A stretch of DNA of 64,000 nucleotides, from positions 1 to 64,000 of the forward strand of contig JAGNKY010000014.1 of NCBI GenBank assembly GCA_017999895.1, given 5' to 3'. The stretch comes from Bacteroidales bacterium. GTDB lineage: Bacteria; Bacteroidota; Bacteroidia; Bacteroidales; VadinHA17. Shown here piece by piece: positions 56,938-64,000 of the stretch. The position numbers and the translations under genes were made by a program. A model generated the notes under the pieces. It did not search any database, was not told the origin of the DNA, and worked only from the letters and a program-made list of their open reading frames with translations. Each line of letters opens with the position of its first letter. Position 1 is the first letter of the stretch.

Positions 56938-58119
56938 TCATCCCTTTATGACCGCCAGCGGTGATAATCCGGTTACTATTTCAACCAGGTCGGACTGTTG
57001 AGCCATAACAATATCTATATTCTTATATGCGGAAGGCGCCTCCTCAAGGTCGTTACGAGTGCGAATGGAATGAAGAATGTCAAGCTTTTCGAGTCTTCGT
57101 ATTTCTTCTTCAAGGTTTAGTGTTCTTATTGCCTGGTTTCGTCCCATTACCCGGCCAGCACCATGAGAACAGCTTTCGAAACTTTCGGGATTACCTTTCC
57201 CTTTAACGATGAAACTACGTGTGCCCTGCGAACCAGGAATGATTCCAATAAGTCCTTTCGAAGCTTTTGTGGCGCCTTTTCTGTGGATCACAAGTTCTTC
57301 GCCAAAATGGTTCTCGATCGCAGCATAGTTATGAGCGATATTTATTATTTCTCCGTATGAAAATTTCGTTCCGAAAATATCAGTAAAAATTTCAATTATT
57401 CTCTCCATCATAAGGTACCGGTTGCACATGGCAAAATCAATACAGTATTGCATCTCTTTAAAATAATCATGCCCTATTCTGGAATCGAGAGGTAACCAGG
57501 CGAGTTCAGTTTTTACTCCATAATCTTTCCCCATTTCCTTGTTTATACTTATTGCTTTTTTGTTGTAGTAGTCTGCAACCTGTTTGCCAATATTCCTGCT
57601 TCCTGAATGTACCATTATCCATATTGCCTTATCGTCGCCTTTCTGAATTTCGATAAAATGATTTCCGCCGCCAAGTGTTCCGACCTGACACAAAGCACTT
57701 TCATATTCTCTCGAAACAACCGGCAGTTCGAAAGGGTCGAAACCAAGCTTATCAGGGTCAGGCATTCTGTTGTCGCCCTGTGATTTTTTATGATGTTTAA
57801 ACCCAAGTGGGATAACTTCTCTTATCATGGTCATTATCTTTTTAAGTTCATTTTTGTTTATTTCTGTAAGAGAGGTTTTTACAGCCGACATTCCGCAGCC
57901 GATGTCAACTCCGACAGCATTTGGTATTATTACTTCGCTGGTAGCAAGAACGCCTCCGATAGGCATGCCGAAACCCTCATGACAGTCGGGCATTATAGCA
58001 ATATGTTTTCTTGCATAAGGATGCATTGCCAGATTTAAAATCTGTTTGTAAGCACCGGGTTCAATATTATCGGTCCATAACTTTACCTCAAGTCCACCTG
58101 TTTGAATGCTCTTCACCAT
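56938..58119 (-). CDS. rtcB: RtcB-family RNA ligase
   Basis: A 393-residue Mn2+/GTP-dependent ligase joining 2',3'-cyclic-phosphate or 3'-phosphate ends to 5'-OH ends, used in RNA repair and tRNA splicing. Motifs include IMPDCHEGFGMPIGG, VGVDIGCGM, GTLGGGNHFIE, MVHSGSRNIG, and SCSHGAGRVMGR with the guanylylated His. It is at the short end of the family range. TAATTTTG at 58139-58146 on the minus strand is a possible -7 element. There is no archease, RtcA or RtcR gene beside it. Confidence 0.95.
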   Translation of the reverse strand: MVKSIQTGGLEVKLWTDNIEPGAYKQILNLAMHPYARKHIAIMPDCHEGFGMPIGGVLATSEVIIPNAVGVDIGCGMSAVKTSLTEINKNELKKIMTMIREVIPLGFKHHKKSQGDNRMPDPDKLGFDPFELPVVSREYESALCQVGTLGGGNHFIEIQKGDDKAIWIMVHSGSRNIGKQVADYYNKKAISINKEMGKDYGVKTELAWLPLDSRIGHDYFKEMQYCIDFAMCNRYLMMERIIEIFTDIFGTKFSYGEIINIAHNYAAIENHFGEELVIHRKGATKASKGLIGIIPGSQGTRSFIVKGKGNPESFESCSHGAGRVMGRNQAIRTLNLEEEIRRLEKLDILHSIRTRNDLEEAPSAYKNIDIVMAQQSDLVEIVTGLSPLAVIKG

Positions 58120-58138
58120 AAAAAGACGATTTCCAATA

Positions 58139-58146
58139 CAAAATTA
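58139..58146 (-). promoter_or_regulatory. Putative -7 promoter element of rtcB
   Basis: Minus-strand TAATTTTG, a full TAnnTTTG match 20 bases before the rtcB ATG. The -33 element is not clear. Confidence 0.35.
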
Positions 58147-58344
58147 ACCATTTTCCGATTGAACTCATATCATCATTAGCATCAGCAACAGGCAAAAATT
58201 ACTTCGTAAGATTTGTTCATTAATAATAGATATGTCTGATAATAATTACTGAATTAGTGAGATATTTGCATGCGAACCAAAATATTACAAAAGTGCATTA
58301 GTTAAGTATAAAAATAAACATAATAAATTAAATATCATTATTTT

Positions 58345-59640
58345 ATGCAAAAGATAACAAGGGAAGATGCTCTTTTCTATCACAGCAGAGGGCGCAGTGG
58401 AAAGCTTGAAGTTATTCCCACCAAACCATATAATACACAACTCGACCTTAGTCTGGCTTATACACCGGGTGTTGCCTTCCCATGCCTTGAGATAAAGGAG
58501 AATCCGGATGATGTCTATCGTTATACTGCCAAGGGTAATCTGGTAGCAGTAATTTCAAACGGAACAGCTGTTCTTGGTCTTGGAAATATTGGTCCAATGG
58601 CGGGCAAGCCTGTTATGGAAGGAAAGGGAATTCTTTTCAAAGTATTTGCCGATATAGACGTTTTCGATATTGAGATAGATGAAAAAAATCCTGAAAAGCT
58701 TGCTGAAATATGTGCGAGGATAGCTCCCACTTTTGGAGGTATAAATCTTGAGGACATTAAATCGCCTGAGTGTTTCGAGGTTGAGCGGATGTTGAAAGAA
58801 ATGGTAGATATACCGGTGTTTCATGATGATCAGCACGGAACGGCCATCATTTCAGGAGCCGGGCTCATAAATGCGCTTGAGATAGCCAATAAGAAAATCG
58901 ACGAAATTAAACTTGTTGTTAACGGCGCAGGAGCCGGTGCTATTGCATGTACAAAATTCTTCATTTCTCTGGGGGTTAAAAAAGAAAATATCATCATGGC
59001 CGATAGTAAAGGAGTTTTAAACAGAAAACGTACAGATCTAAACAAATATAAAATAGAATTTGTAACTGACAGAAATCTCAATACACTTGCCGAAGCCATG
59101 AAAGGAGCTGATGTTTTTCTCGGACTCTCTGTTGCAAATGTTGTAACAAGGGAGATGCTGGCTTCTATGGCAGAAAATCCCATAGTCTTTGCAATGGCCA
59201 ATCCCGATCCTGAGATATCTTATGAAGAAGCAATGGGCACCAGGGATGATTTGATTTTTGCTACAGGCAGGTCGGATTATCCAAATCAAATAAATAATGT
59301 GCTTGGCTTCCCATATATTTTCAGAGGAGCGCTTGATGTAATGTCGCCTGTTATCAATGATGATATGAAACTTTCTGCTTCGTATGCCCTATCAAGTCTG
59401 GCTAAAGAACCTGTGCCTGACGAAGTTCTTAAAGCATATAATCTTACGGAACTTAGTTTCGGACGGGATTATATCATTCCTAAACCACTTGATTTCAGAC
59501 TGATATCAACAGTTGCACCGGCAGTAGCTAAAGCTGCTATGGAAACGGGCGTCGCAAAACGTTCTATAACAAATTGGGATAATTATAAAGAAAACCTCGA
59601 TAAAAGACTTTCGGAACATATTAAACACCTTGCTAAATAA
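58345..59640 (+). CDS. Malic enzyme (oxaloacetate-decarboxylating malate dehydrogenase), short form
   Basis: Decarboxylates malate to pyruvate with NAD(P). The 431 residues are the short bacterial form, without the C-terminal phosphotransacetylase-like domain of MaeB. Key sites are the catalytic Y39 ([11 protein letters not shown]), K94 (MEGKGILFK), the metal-binding E136-D137 and D162 (FHDDQHGTA), and the nucleotide loop NGAGAGAIA. It likely feeds pyruvate and reducing power. It converges on the cytidylate-kinase-like gene after 14 bases. A 225-base gap upstream has no clear consensus promoter. Confidence 0.95.
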   Translation: MQKITREDALFYHSRGRSGKLEVIPTKPYNTQLDLSLAYTPGVAFPCLEIKENPDDVYRYTAKGNLVAVISNGTAVLGLGNIGPMAGKPVMEGKGILFKVFADIDVFDIEIDEKNPEKLAEICARIAPTFGGINLEDIKSPECFEVERMLKEMVDIPVFHDDQHGTAIISGAGLINALEIANKKIDEIKLVVNGAGAGAIACTKFFISLGVKKENIIMADSKGVLNRKRTDLNKYKIEFVTDRNLNTLAEAMKGADVFLGLSVANVVTREMLASMAENPIVFAMANPDPEISYEEAMGTRDDLIFATGRSDYPNQINNVLGFPYIFRGALDVMSPVINDDMKLSASYALSSLAKEPVPDEVLKAYNLTELSFGRDYIIPKPLDFRLISTVAPAVAKAAMETGVAKRSITNWDNYKENLDKRLSEHIKHLAK

Positions 59641-59654
59641 GCCGGTATTACCAT

Positions 59655-60356
59655 TCAATGGTGAACAAGCATCTTTGCAACTTTCCTGTCGTACATTGCT
59701 GTAATGAAATCAGCTATATCCTGTATCGAAAAAGAACTGCGATTAAGGATGCCATCGAAAAGATAATCTATAGTTGTAACCTTCTTATCGAGAAAAGCCT
59801 GGATAAGATTGAATCTTTTCTCGTCGGTGTCAACAACGTATTCTTCGGCAGTCTCGATGTCCATATTCTTTTTTTTCATAACATTCTCTACTCTCCAGTA
59901 GAAAGGAGCAACAAGCCTGATGTGAAGTGCTGTAGGGATATCCTTGGCTATTGCAACACTGGCTCTTCCGACAAATACAATATATCCCTCCTTGCACATT
60001 GAAAGGACAACATCCTTGATGGCTTTCTTTACTCTCAAATCACTTACGAAATTTCCCGAAAAAGCCATTATCATTTCCGAAATATCTGAAAGTTCAAGTC
60101 CTTTATAGAAATTTTCAATACGGCTTGGGTCGGCGTTAAGCTCGTCGGCAATCTTATAAATGATATCTTTATCCACCCATTTCCATTTTGTAGTTGAATA
60201 TTTCAGGTTGAGATTATCAACGATATTTGCAGCTACTTCACGGCCATCACACCCTGTCAGCCTCGATATTGTAATTACAGGACCCTCTTGCGTTGTGGGT
60301 CTGTTAATGACAGACTCCCTGTAACGCTGGTCGAAATAATCAAAAATCTTTTTCAT
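59655..60356 (-). CDS. Cytidylate-kinase-like protein (Cytidylate_kin2)
   Basis: A 233-residue P-loop-fold protein of the Cytidylate_kin2 type. The N-terminal ITISRLTGCDGREVA replaces the normal GxxxxGKS loop (no Lys-Ser), and VFVGRASVAIAK and LHIRLVAPFYWRVENVM match the rest of the fold. Because the P-loop lysine is missing, phosphorylation of CMP is doubtful; it could bind nucleotides for another purpose. No signal peptide, so cytoplasmic. It is divergent from the hypothetical lipoprotein across a 243-base AT-rich gap holding no gene. Confidence 0.8.
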   Translation of the reverse strand: MKKIFDYFDQRYRESVINRPTTQEGPVITISRLTGCDGREVAANIVDNLNLKYSTTKWKWVDKDIIYKIADELNADPSRIENFYKGLELSDISEMIMAFSGNFVSDLRVKKAIKDVVLSMCKEGYIVFVGRASVAIAKDIPTALHIRLVAPFYWRVENVMKKKNMDIETAEEYVVDTDEKRFNLIQAFLDKKVTTIDYLFDGILNRSSFSIQDIADFITAMYDRKVAKMLVHH

Positions 60357-60599
60357 AGGTTAGATTTATTAAAATTACCCAAAAAATTTCTGTTCCGTAG
60401 TCTAATAAATTCAACTACTTTCTCAATATAAACAACTGCTTTCGTGTAATATAGCATTCAACTTTTTTCATAAAAAGCCATAAAAACAATTTTTTTTAAT
60501 TTAAGAAAAAATATTCATATAATCAAATTTATTTTACTTCAGGAAGTATTTTCGAAATAATAAAAATGGCTCAGTTTTTGTTTTAATTGAAAGCCGAAA

Positions 60600-61136
60600 A
60601 TGAAAATTAAAAGAATAAATATCGTCTTATTTATTATTGCATTCGCTCTATTCGGATGCAAAAAAAGCTATATTGTCAGCGAAGGTCAGAAAATTTTCTT
60701 CCAGTACGACTATATTAACTTTACGGGTGAATTTCAGCATCATGGCATTATCATAGATAATGAAGGAAATGTGCTGGCATACGATAAGCCGGAAAAATGG
60801 AATTTCCCAGGAAAGGATAATATTCTTACACGTGCCGAAGTTGAAGAAAATCTATCATTCTGTGTGCCTACCGGGCGGCAAATCCCAAATAAAGAACTAC
60901 AGAAATATATTAATTTCATTGATAATATTTCTGCAAGTAAAATCTCGGCTCCCCGATTAAAGAGCTCCACTATGGGCTCTCATATTTATTATTGTTTTCA
61001 GTATTCCGAAGTTAACGACACTTATAAAGCAGTGATTATAAAACAAGAAGGGGATATCGAATGTGAAAACCTCAATTTCTATTCGAAAAAGATTGTCGAA
61101 TGGATGAAGGAAATTCAGGGTATCTCGCGGAAATAA
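60600..61136 (+). CDS. Hypothetical lipoprotein
   Basis: A 178-residue lipoprotein (lipobox ALFGC, Cys20) with a soluble beta-rich domain. The segment IFFQYDYINFTGEFQHHGIIIDNEGNVLAYDKP is a strand-turn-strand with two adjacent His. The remainder is helical and charged. I do not recognise the family. It is a single gene converging on the glycyl radical enzyme gene. The upstream 243 bases contain runs of T and A. Confidence 0.75.
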   Translation: MKIKRINIVLFIIAFALFGCKKSYIVSEGQKIFFQYDYINFTGEFQHHGIIIDNEGNVLAYDKPEKWNFPGKDNILTRAEVEENLSFCVPTGRQIPNKELQKYINFIDNISASKISAPRLKSSTMGSHIYYCFQYSEVNDTYKAVIIKQEGDIECENLNFYSKKIVEWMKEIQGISRK

Positions 61137-61177
61137 AATAAACAATCCCGAATTAAATAATCTCAATCGGAATATTT

Positions 61178-63541
61178 TCAGACGTTTTCGTGTTCTGTTC
61201 TTCTAATTATTTCATTCTGAAGCTCTTCTCCGAGATTATTGAAATAATCGCTGTATCCGGCCACTCTTACTATAAGATCTCTGTATTTCTCAGGATGTTT
61301 TTTTGCATCTTTCAAAGTTTCGGAACCGACAACGTTGAATTGTATGTGATGCCCGTCGAGACTAAAATAGCTTCGGATAAGAGCTGTAAGGTTCGAATAA
61401 CTATTCTCTTCATTGAAGAAAGAGGGTGAGAATCTCTGATTGAGCAGCGTTCCGCCTGTCCGAAGGTGATCGATCTTTGAAGCAGATTTGATTACGGCTG
61501 TAGGTCCTTCGTGATCGGCACCCTGAACGGGTGAAATTCCTTCCGAGACAGGCATGTGCGCATTGCGGCCATCGGGCGTGGCGCCTGTCACACTGCCAAA
61601 ATAAATATGACAAGTTGTCGGAAGTAAATTAATCCTATGAACACCCCCTCTTGAGTCGGGACGGCCGTTAACCGCATCGTAAAATAATTCAAAGACAGTA
61701 ACGGTCTGACGGTCGGCATAATCATCATCATTGCCATACTTCGGGGTTTCATAAACAAAATCGTGCTGCATCAGTTCATACCCTTTGAAATCGGATTTCA
61801 GGGCTTCTTTGACCTGTTCCCATGTGTATTTGCGATAATCATAAATATTATATTTAACTGAGGTGAGCGCATCGGAAATACTGCCGAGCCCAACCCCTTG
61901 TATATAAGTAGTATTATATCTCGCTCCTCCGCTGTTGTAATCTTTTCCCTGAGCAATACAATCTTCCAGAAGCACTGAAAGGAAAGGAGCTGGAAGGTAT
62001 TCCGAAAAGGTTTTCTCTATAATATTGTTGCCTTTTATTTTGATATCTATAAAATAATTCAACTGCCGGCGGTAAGCATCGACAAGCTCTTCGAAAGAAT
62101 CGAAGGTTTCAACAATGCCCGTTTTAAGGCCAATCTGTTTACCGGTATGCGGATCGAAACCATTATTAATGGTTATCTCGAGCACTTTCAAAAAATTAAA
62201 ATATCCTGTAAGCCAGTAACATTCTGTCCCGAATGCTCCAGTTTCCACACAACCCGAGGCACCACCATTCCGTGCATCGAAAATAGTTTTTCTCTGGCTC
62301 AGAAGCTCCTGTATTATTGCATCGGTATTGAATACCGACGGCTGTCCAAATCCTGTCTTTATTATGTCGAGAGCTTTATGAACGAATCTGTCGGGCGATT
62401 TTTTGCTTACCTGAATCATCGAGCCCGGCTGAATAAGCCTCATCTCTTTTATCACGTCGAGAAGTATGTATGTGACTTCGTTTACTGCATCAGAACCATC
62501 CTGTCGGACGCCTCCCAGGTTTATCAGTGTAAAATCGTTGTAAGTATTGCTTTCCTGTGCTGTAACGCCCACTTTCGGAGGTGCCGGATGGTTGTTGAAT
62601 TTTATCCAGAAACAACAGAGGAGTTCATAAATCTCTTCACGTGTGACATTTCCCGATTTGATATCTTTAAGATAAACAGGCAGGAGATGTTGATCGAGTC
62701 GCCCGGGATTGAAAGAATCCCACGGATTAAGCTCTGTTACCACTCCGAGATGTATAAACCAGTAATGCTGAAGCATCTCATGAACAGTTTCAGGTGCATG
62801 AGCAGGAACTTTCCGGCAAATAGCGGCCATCTTTAGAAGTTCTTTCTTACTTTCCGGATTTTTCTCTTTTTCTGCAAGCTTCCCGAGTTCATCAGCATGA
62901 CGGCCTGCATACATAATTATTGCATCACAAACAATATCCATAGCTCTTAGCTCATCCCATTTTGCAAGAGCCTCTCTGTCGTTGTAAAAATCGAGTCCGG
63001 CAATGCTTTGTCTTATTTCTTCCTTAAGGTCGAGAAAGCCTGTCCGGAACATCTTGTAGCCAAGTGCAGTGTGGCCAGGAGCACGTTGTTCCTGAAATTC
63101 TGTAAAAATACCTGCTTCGAATGCATCGAGCCATTCCGGAGCCATCATGCTCATTATCCTGTCGCGGTTGCTTTTGCCTTTCCAGAATGGAATAATCTCC
63201 TTTTCATAAATATCCATTACTTCGTGGCTAACTTTATATGAGACTTTAGGTCTGCTGTTAAGAATCTCGAGGTCTCTCGGGCTGTGGAGGCATATCTCCG
63301 GATAAGTGGGAACTGCTTTCGGTTCTGGCCCCCTCTCTCCCACTATCAGTTCTCCCTCATTGATACATATTTTCTTATGCCGCAGTATATACTCAAAAGC
63401 CTTTGCCCTTTTAACAGGGGCAGGTAATTCAATTGCCTCGTCACTTTTATAGAATTGTGTGACAAGCTGAGCTCTTTCGGCGGAAATTTTCTCAACCGCA
63501 CCGAGACTTTGTTCACGAAGTATGATCACTCGTTCAGTCAT
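61178..63541 (-). CDS. hypD: Glycyl radical enzyme, trans-4-hydroxy-L-proline dehydratase-like (HypD)
   Basis: A 787-residue enzyme whose glycyl radical G762 (RVAGYSDYF) and active-site C431/E433 (SGCVETG) are intact. The segments ERGPEP, RAPGHTALG, ELNPWDSFNPGRLDQHL, QESNTYNDFTLINLGG and YNTTYIQGVGLG resemble HypD, which dehydrates trans-4-hydroxy-L-proline to pyrroline-5-carboxylate in anaerobic gut bacteria. The C-V-E signature separates it from pyruvate formate-lyase (Cys-Cys). A P5C reductase gene is not in the window. A neighbouring dehydratase subclass with another substrate cannot be excluded. Its ATG follows the activating enzyme's stop by 7 bases. Confidence 0.85.
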   Translation of the reverse strand: MTERVIILREQSLGAVEKISAERAQLVTQFYKSDEAIELPAPVKRAKAFEYILRHKKICINEGELIVGERGPEPKAVPTYPEICLHSPRDLEILNSRPKVSYKVSHEVMDIYEKEIIPFWKGKSNRDRIMSMMAPEWLDAFEAGIFTEFQEQRAPGHTALGYKMFRTGFLDLKEEIRQSIAGLDFYNDREALAKWDELRAMDIVCDAIIMYAGRHADELGKLAEKEKNPESKKELLKMAAICRKVPAHAPETVHEMLQHYWFIHLGVVTELNPWDSFNPGRLDQHLLPVYLKDIKSGNVTREEIYELLCCFWIKFNNHPAPPKVGVTAQESNTYNDFTLINLGGVRQDGSDAVNEVTYILLDVIKEMRLIQPGSMIQVSKKSPDRFVHKALDIIKTGFGQPSVFNTDAIIQELLSQRKTIFDARNGGASGCVETGAFGTECYWLTGYFNFLKVLEITINNGFDPHTGKQIGLKTGIVETFDSFEELVDAYRRQLNYFIDIKIKGNNIIEKTFSEYLPAPFLSVLLEDCIAQGKDYNSGGARYNTTYIQGVGLGSISDALTSVKYNIYDYRKYTWEQVKEALKSDFKGYELMQHDFVYETPKYGNDDDYADRQTVTVFELFYDAVNGRPDSRGGVHRINLLPTTCHIYFGSVTGATPDGRNAHMPVSEGISPVQGADHEGPTAVIKSASKIDHLRTGGTLLNQRFSPSFFNEENSYSNLTALIRSYFSLDGHHIQFNVVGSETLKDAKKHPEKYRDLIVRVAGYSDYFNNLGEELQNEIIRRTEHENV

Positions 63542-63548
63542 AATATTT

Positions 63549-64000
63549 TTAACCTCCTGTTCTTACTTTTATACCCGTTGCCGAAAGGATGTCTGCAATT
63601 TCAGCCATTCTGGCCTGAGAAGGCTCACTGAAGACTTCCATGTTGCGGCTAAGGTTCAATCTTTTGTTTTTATCTACTCCTGTCCGGTGATAAGGAAGCA
63701 GGTTTATCATTTTGATATTATTCGTTTTAATAGTTGAAATATAATCTCTCAATTCCTGAATATATTCGTCATCGTCATTGATTCCAGGGATAACCGGAAT
63801 TCTTAGATTGACATCTGTTCCGGATTGAAGAATGATTTCAAGATTTTTCAAAATCAGTTCATTCGTCACGCCTGTATATTTTATATGTTTTTCAGGATCA
63901 AGATGTTTAATATCGAAAAGGAAGAGGTTAGTATATGGTATAATGTTTTTTAGATTCTCCGATGGAAAATAGCCGCATGTATCAACCGAAGTATGAAAGT
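63549..64000 (-). CDS. Glycyl radical enzyme activating protein (5' part beyond the window)
   Basis: Only the C-terminal ~150 residues are present; the frame stays open through base 64000 (visible: FHTSVDTCGYFP, then LFLFDIKHLDPEKHIKYTG, then RIPVIPGINDD). These are hallmarks of PFL-activase-type radical SAM enzymes, which generate the glycyl radical on the partner. An internal GTG at 63869 is not a start, since the protein clearly continues upstream. The CX3CX2C cluster and any ferredoxin-like insert lie outside the window. It is encoded immediately before the HypD-like enzyme, as is usual for activase/GRE pairs. Confidence 0.93.
   Translation of the reverse strand, partial: FHTSVDTCGYFPSENLKNIIPYTNLFLFDIKHLDPEKHIKYTGVTNELILKNLEIILQSGTDVNLRIPVIPGINDDDEYIQELRDYISTIKTNNIKMINLLPYHRTGVDKNKRLNLSRNMEVFSEPSQARMAEIADILSATGIKVRTGG
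63553..63558 (-). promoter_or_regulatory. Strong Shine-Dalgarno sequence of the glycyl radical enzyme gene
   Basis: AGGAGG (minus strand) lies 11 bases before the ATG, inside the last codons of the activase (Gly-Gly-stop). Such a perfect SD is uncommon in this phylum and could couple translation of the two genes. Confidence 0.5.

Noticed and set aside
62147..62836. 229-residue plus-strand ORF inside the glycyl radical enzyme gene
   Set aside because: Antisense to a gene with intact catalytic motifs; no domain recognised and Cys/His composition typical of shadow frames.
63549..63869. Separate 106-residue protein starting at GTG 63869
   Set aside because: Translation continues upstream with activase motifs to the window edge, so this is only the end of a larger gene.

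Overview
The window looks like a chromosomal contig from an AT-rich, probably anaerobic member of the Bacteroidota (Bacteroidales-like). The evidence is a long SecA with a C-terminal zinc motif, a Bacteroidota-type LptD, GldI-like FKBP lipoproteins, the recF/DciA next to TPR/ribH arrangement, an SpmA-SpmB fusion, a FISUMP lipoprotein, and TAnnTTTG -7 promoter elements in front of many operons. Purine-rich Shine-Dalgarno sequences are scarce, as expected for this phylum. No tRNA, rRNA, insertion sequence, integrase or CRISPR array was seen. Product names rest on recognised motifs and family resemblance; no database was searched.

Layout. 1-3272: a membrane-embedded spermidine-synthase-like protein, open at the left edge, and an AmrS-type radical SAM enzyme. 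3301-15611: housekeeping genes (ligA, a DUF6913-like protein, dapA, secA, dnaX with a histidine kinase and response regulator behind it, and rpsF-rpsR-rplI). 15745-31832: envelope genes (lptD divergent from an amidase and an MCE protein), dnaA, a small lipoprotein, an MBL hydrolase, an RsmI-like methylase, two FKBP lipoproteins with a DHH phosphoesterase, ndk, an unrecognised 582-aa protein with Cys/His/Asp residues, DciA/recF, a TPR membrane protein and ribH. 31924-39378: an AddB-like and an AddA-like recombination pair and mnmA. 39497-41969: an MFS exporter and a zinc alcohol dehydrogenase separated by a 13-bp tandem repeat.

42018-53912 is the accessory carbohydrate region. It holds a GH9 glucanase, small hypothetical genes, and then a tight leftward series: ROK protein, Tat-exported Gfo/Idh/MocA oxidoreductase, a HEAT-repeat protein with two DUF1080 domains, GH29 fucosidase lipoprotein, SpmA-SpmB-type membrane protein and a small ORF. 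The pairing of an exported Gfo/Idh/MocA enzyme with DUF1080 domains suggests oxidation-dependent (3-keto) glycoside cleavage outside the cytoplasm, beside a conventional glycosidase. This is the most interesting system in the window.

54377-64000: two lipoproteins in a visibly AT-richer stretch (one unrecognised and Cys-rich, one FISUMP), an RtcB RNA ligase, malic enzyme, a cytidylate-kinase-like protein, a hypothetical lipoprotein, and a glycyl radical enzyme of the trans-4-hydroxyproline dehydratase type with its activating enzyme, which runs off the right edge. The oxygen-sensitive glycyl radical system supports an anaerobic lifestyle.
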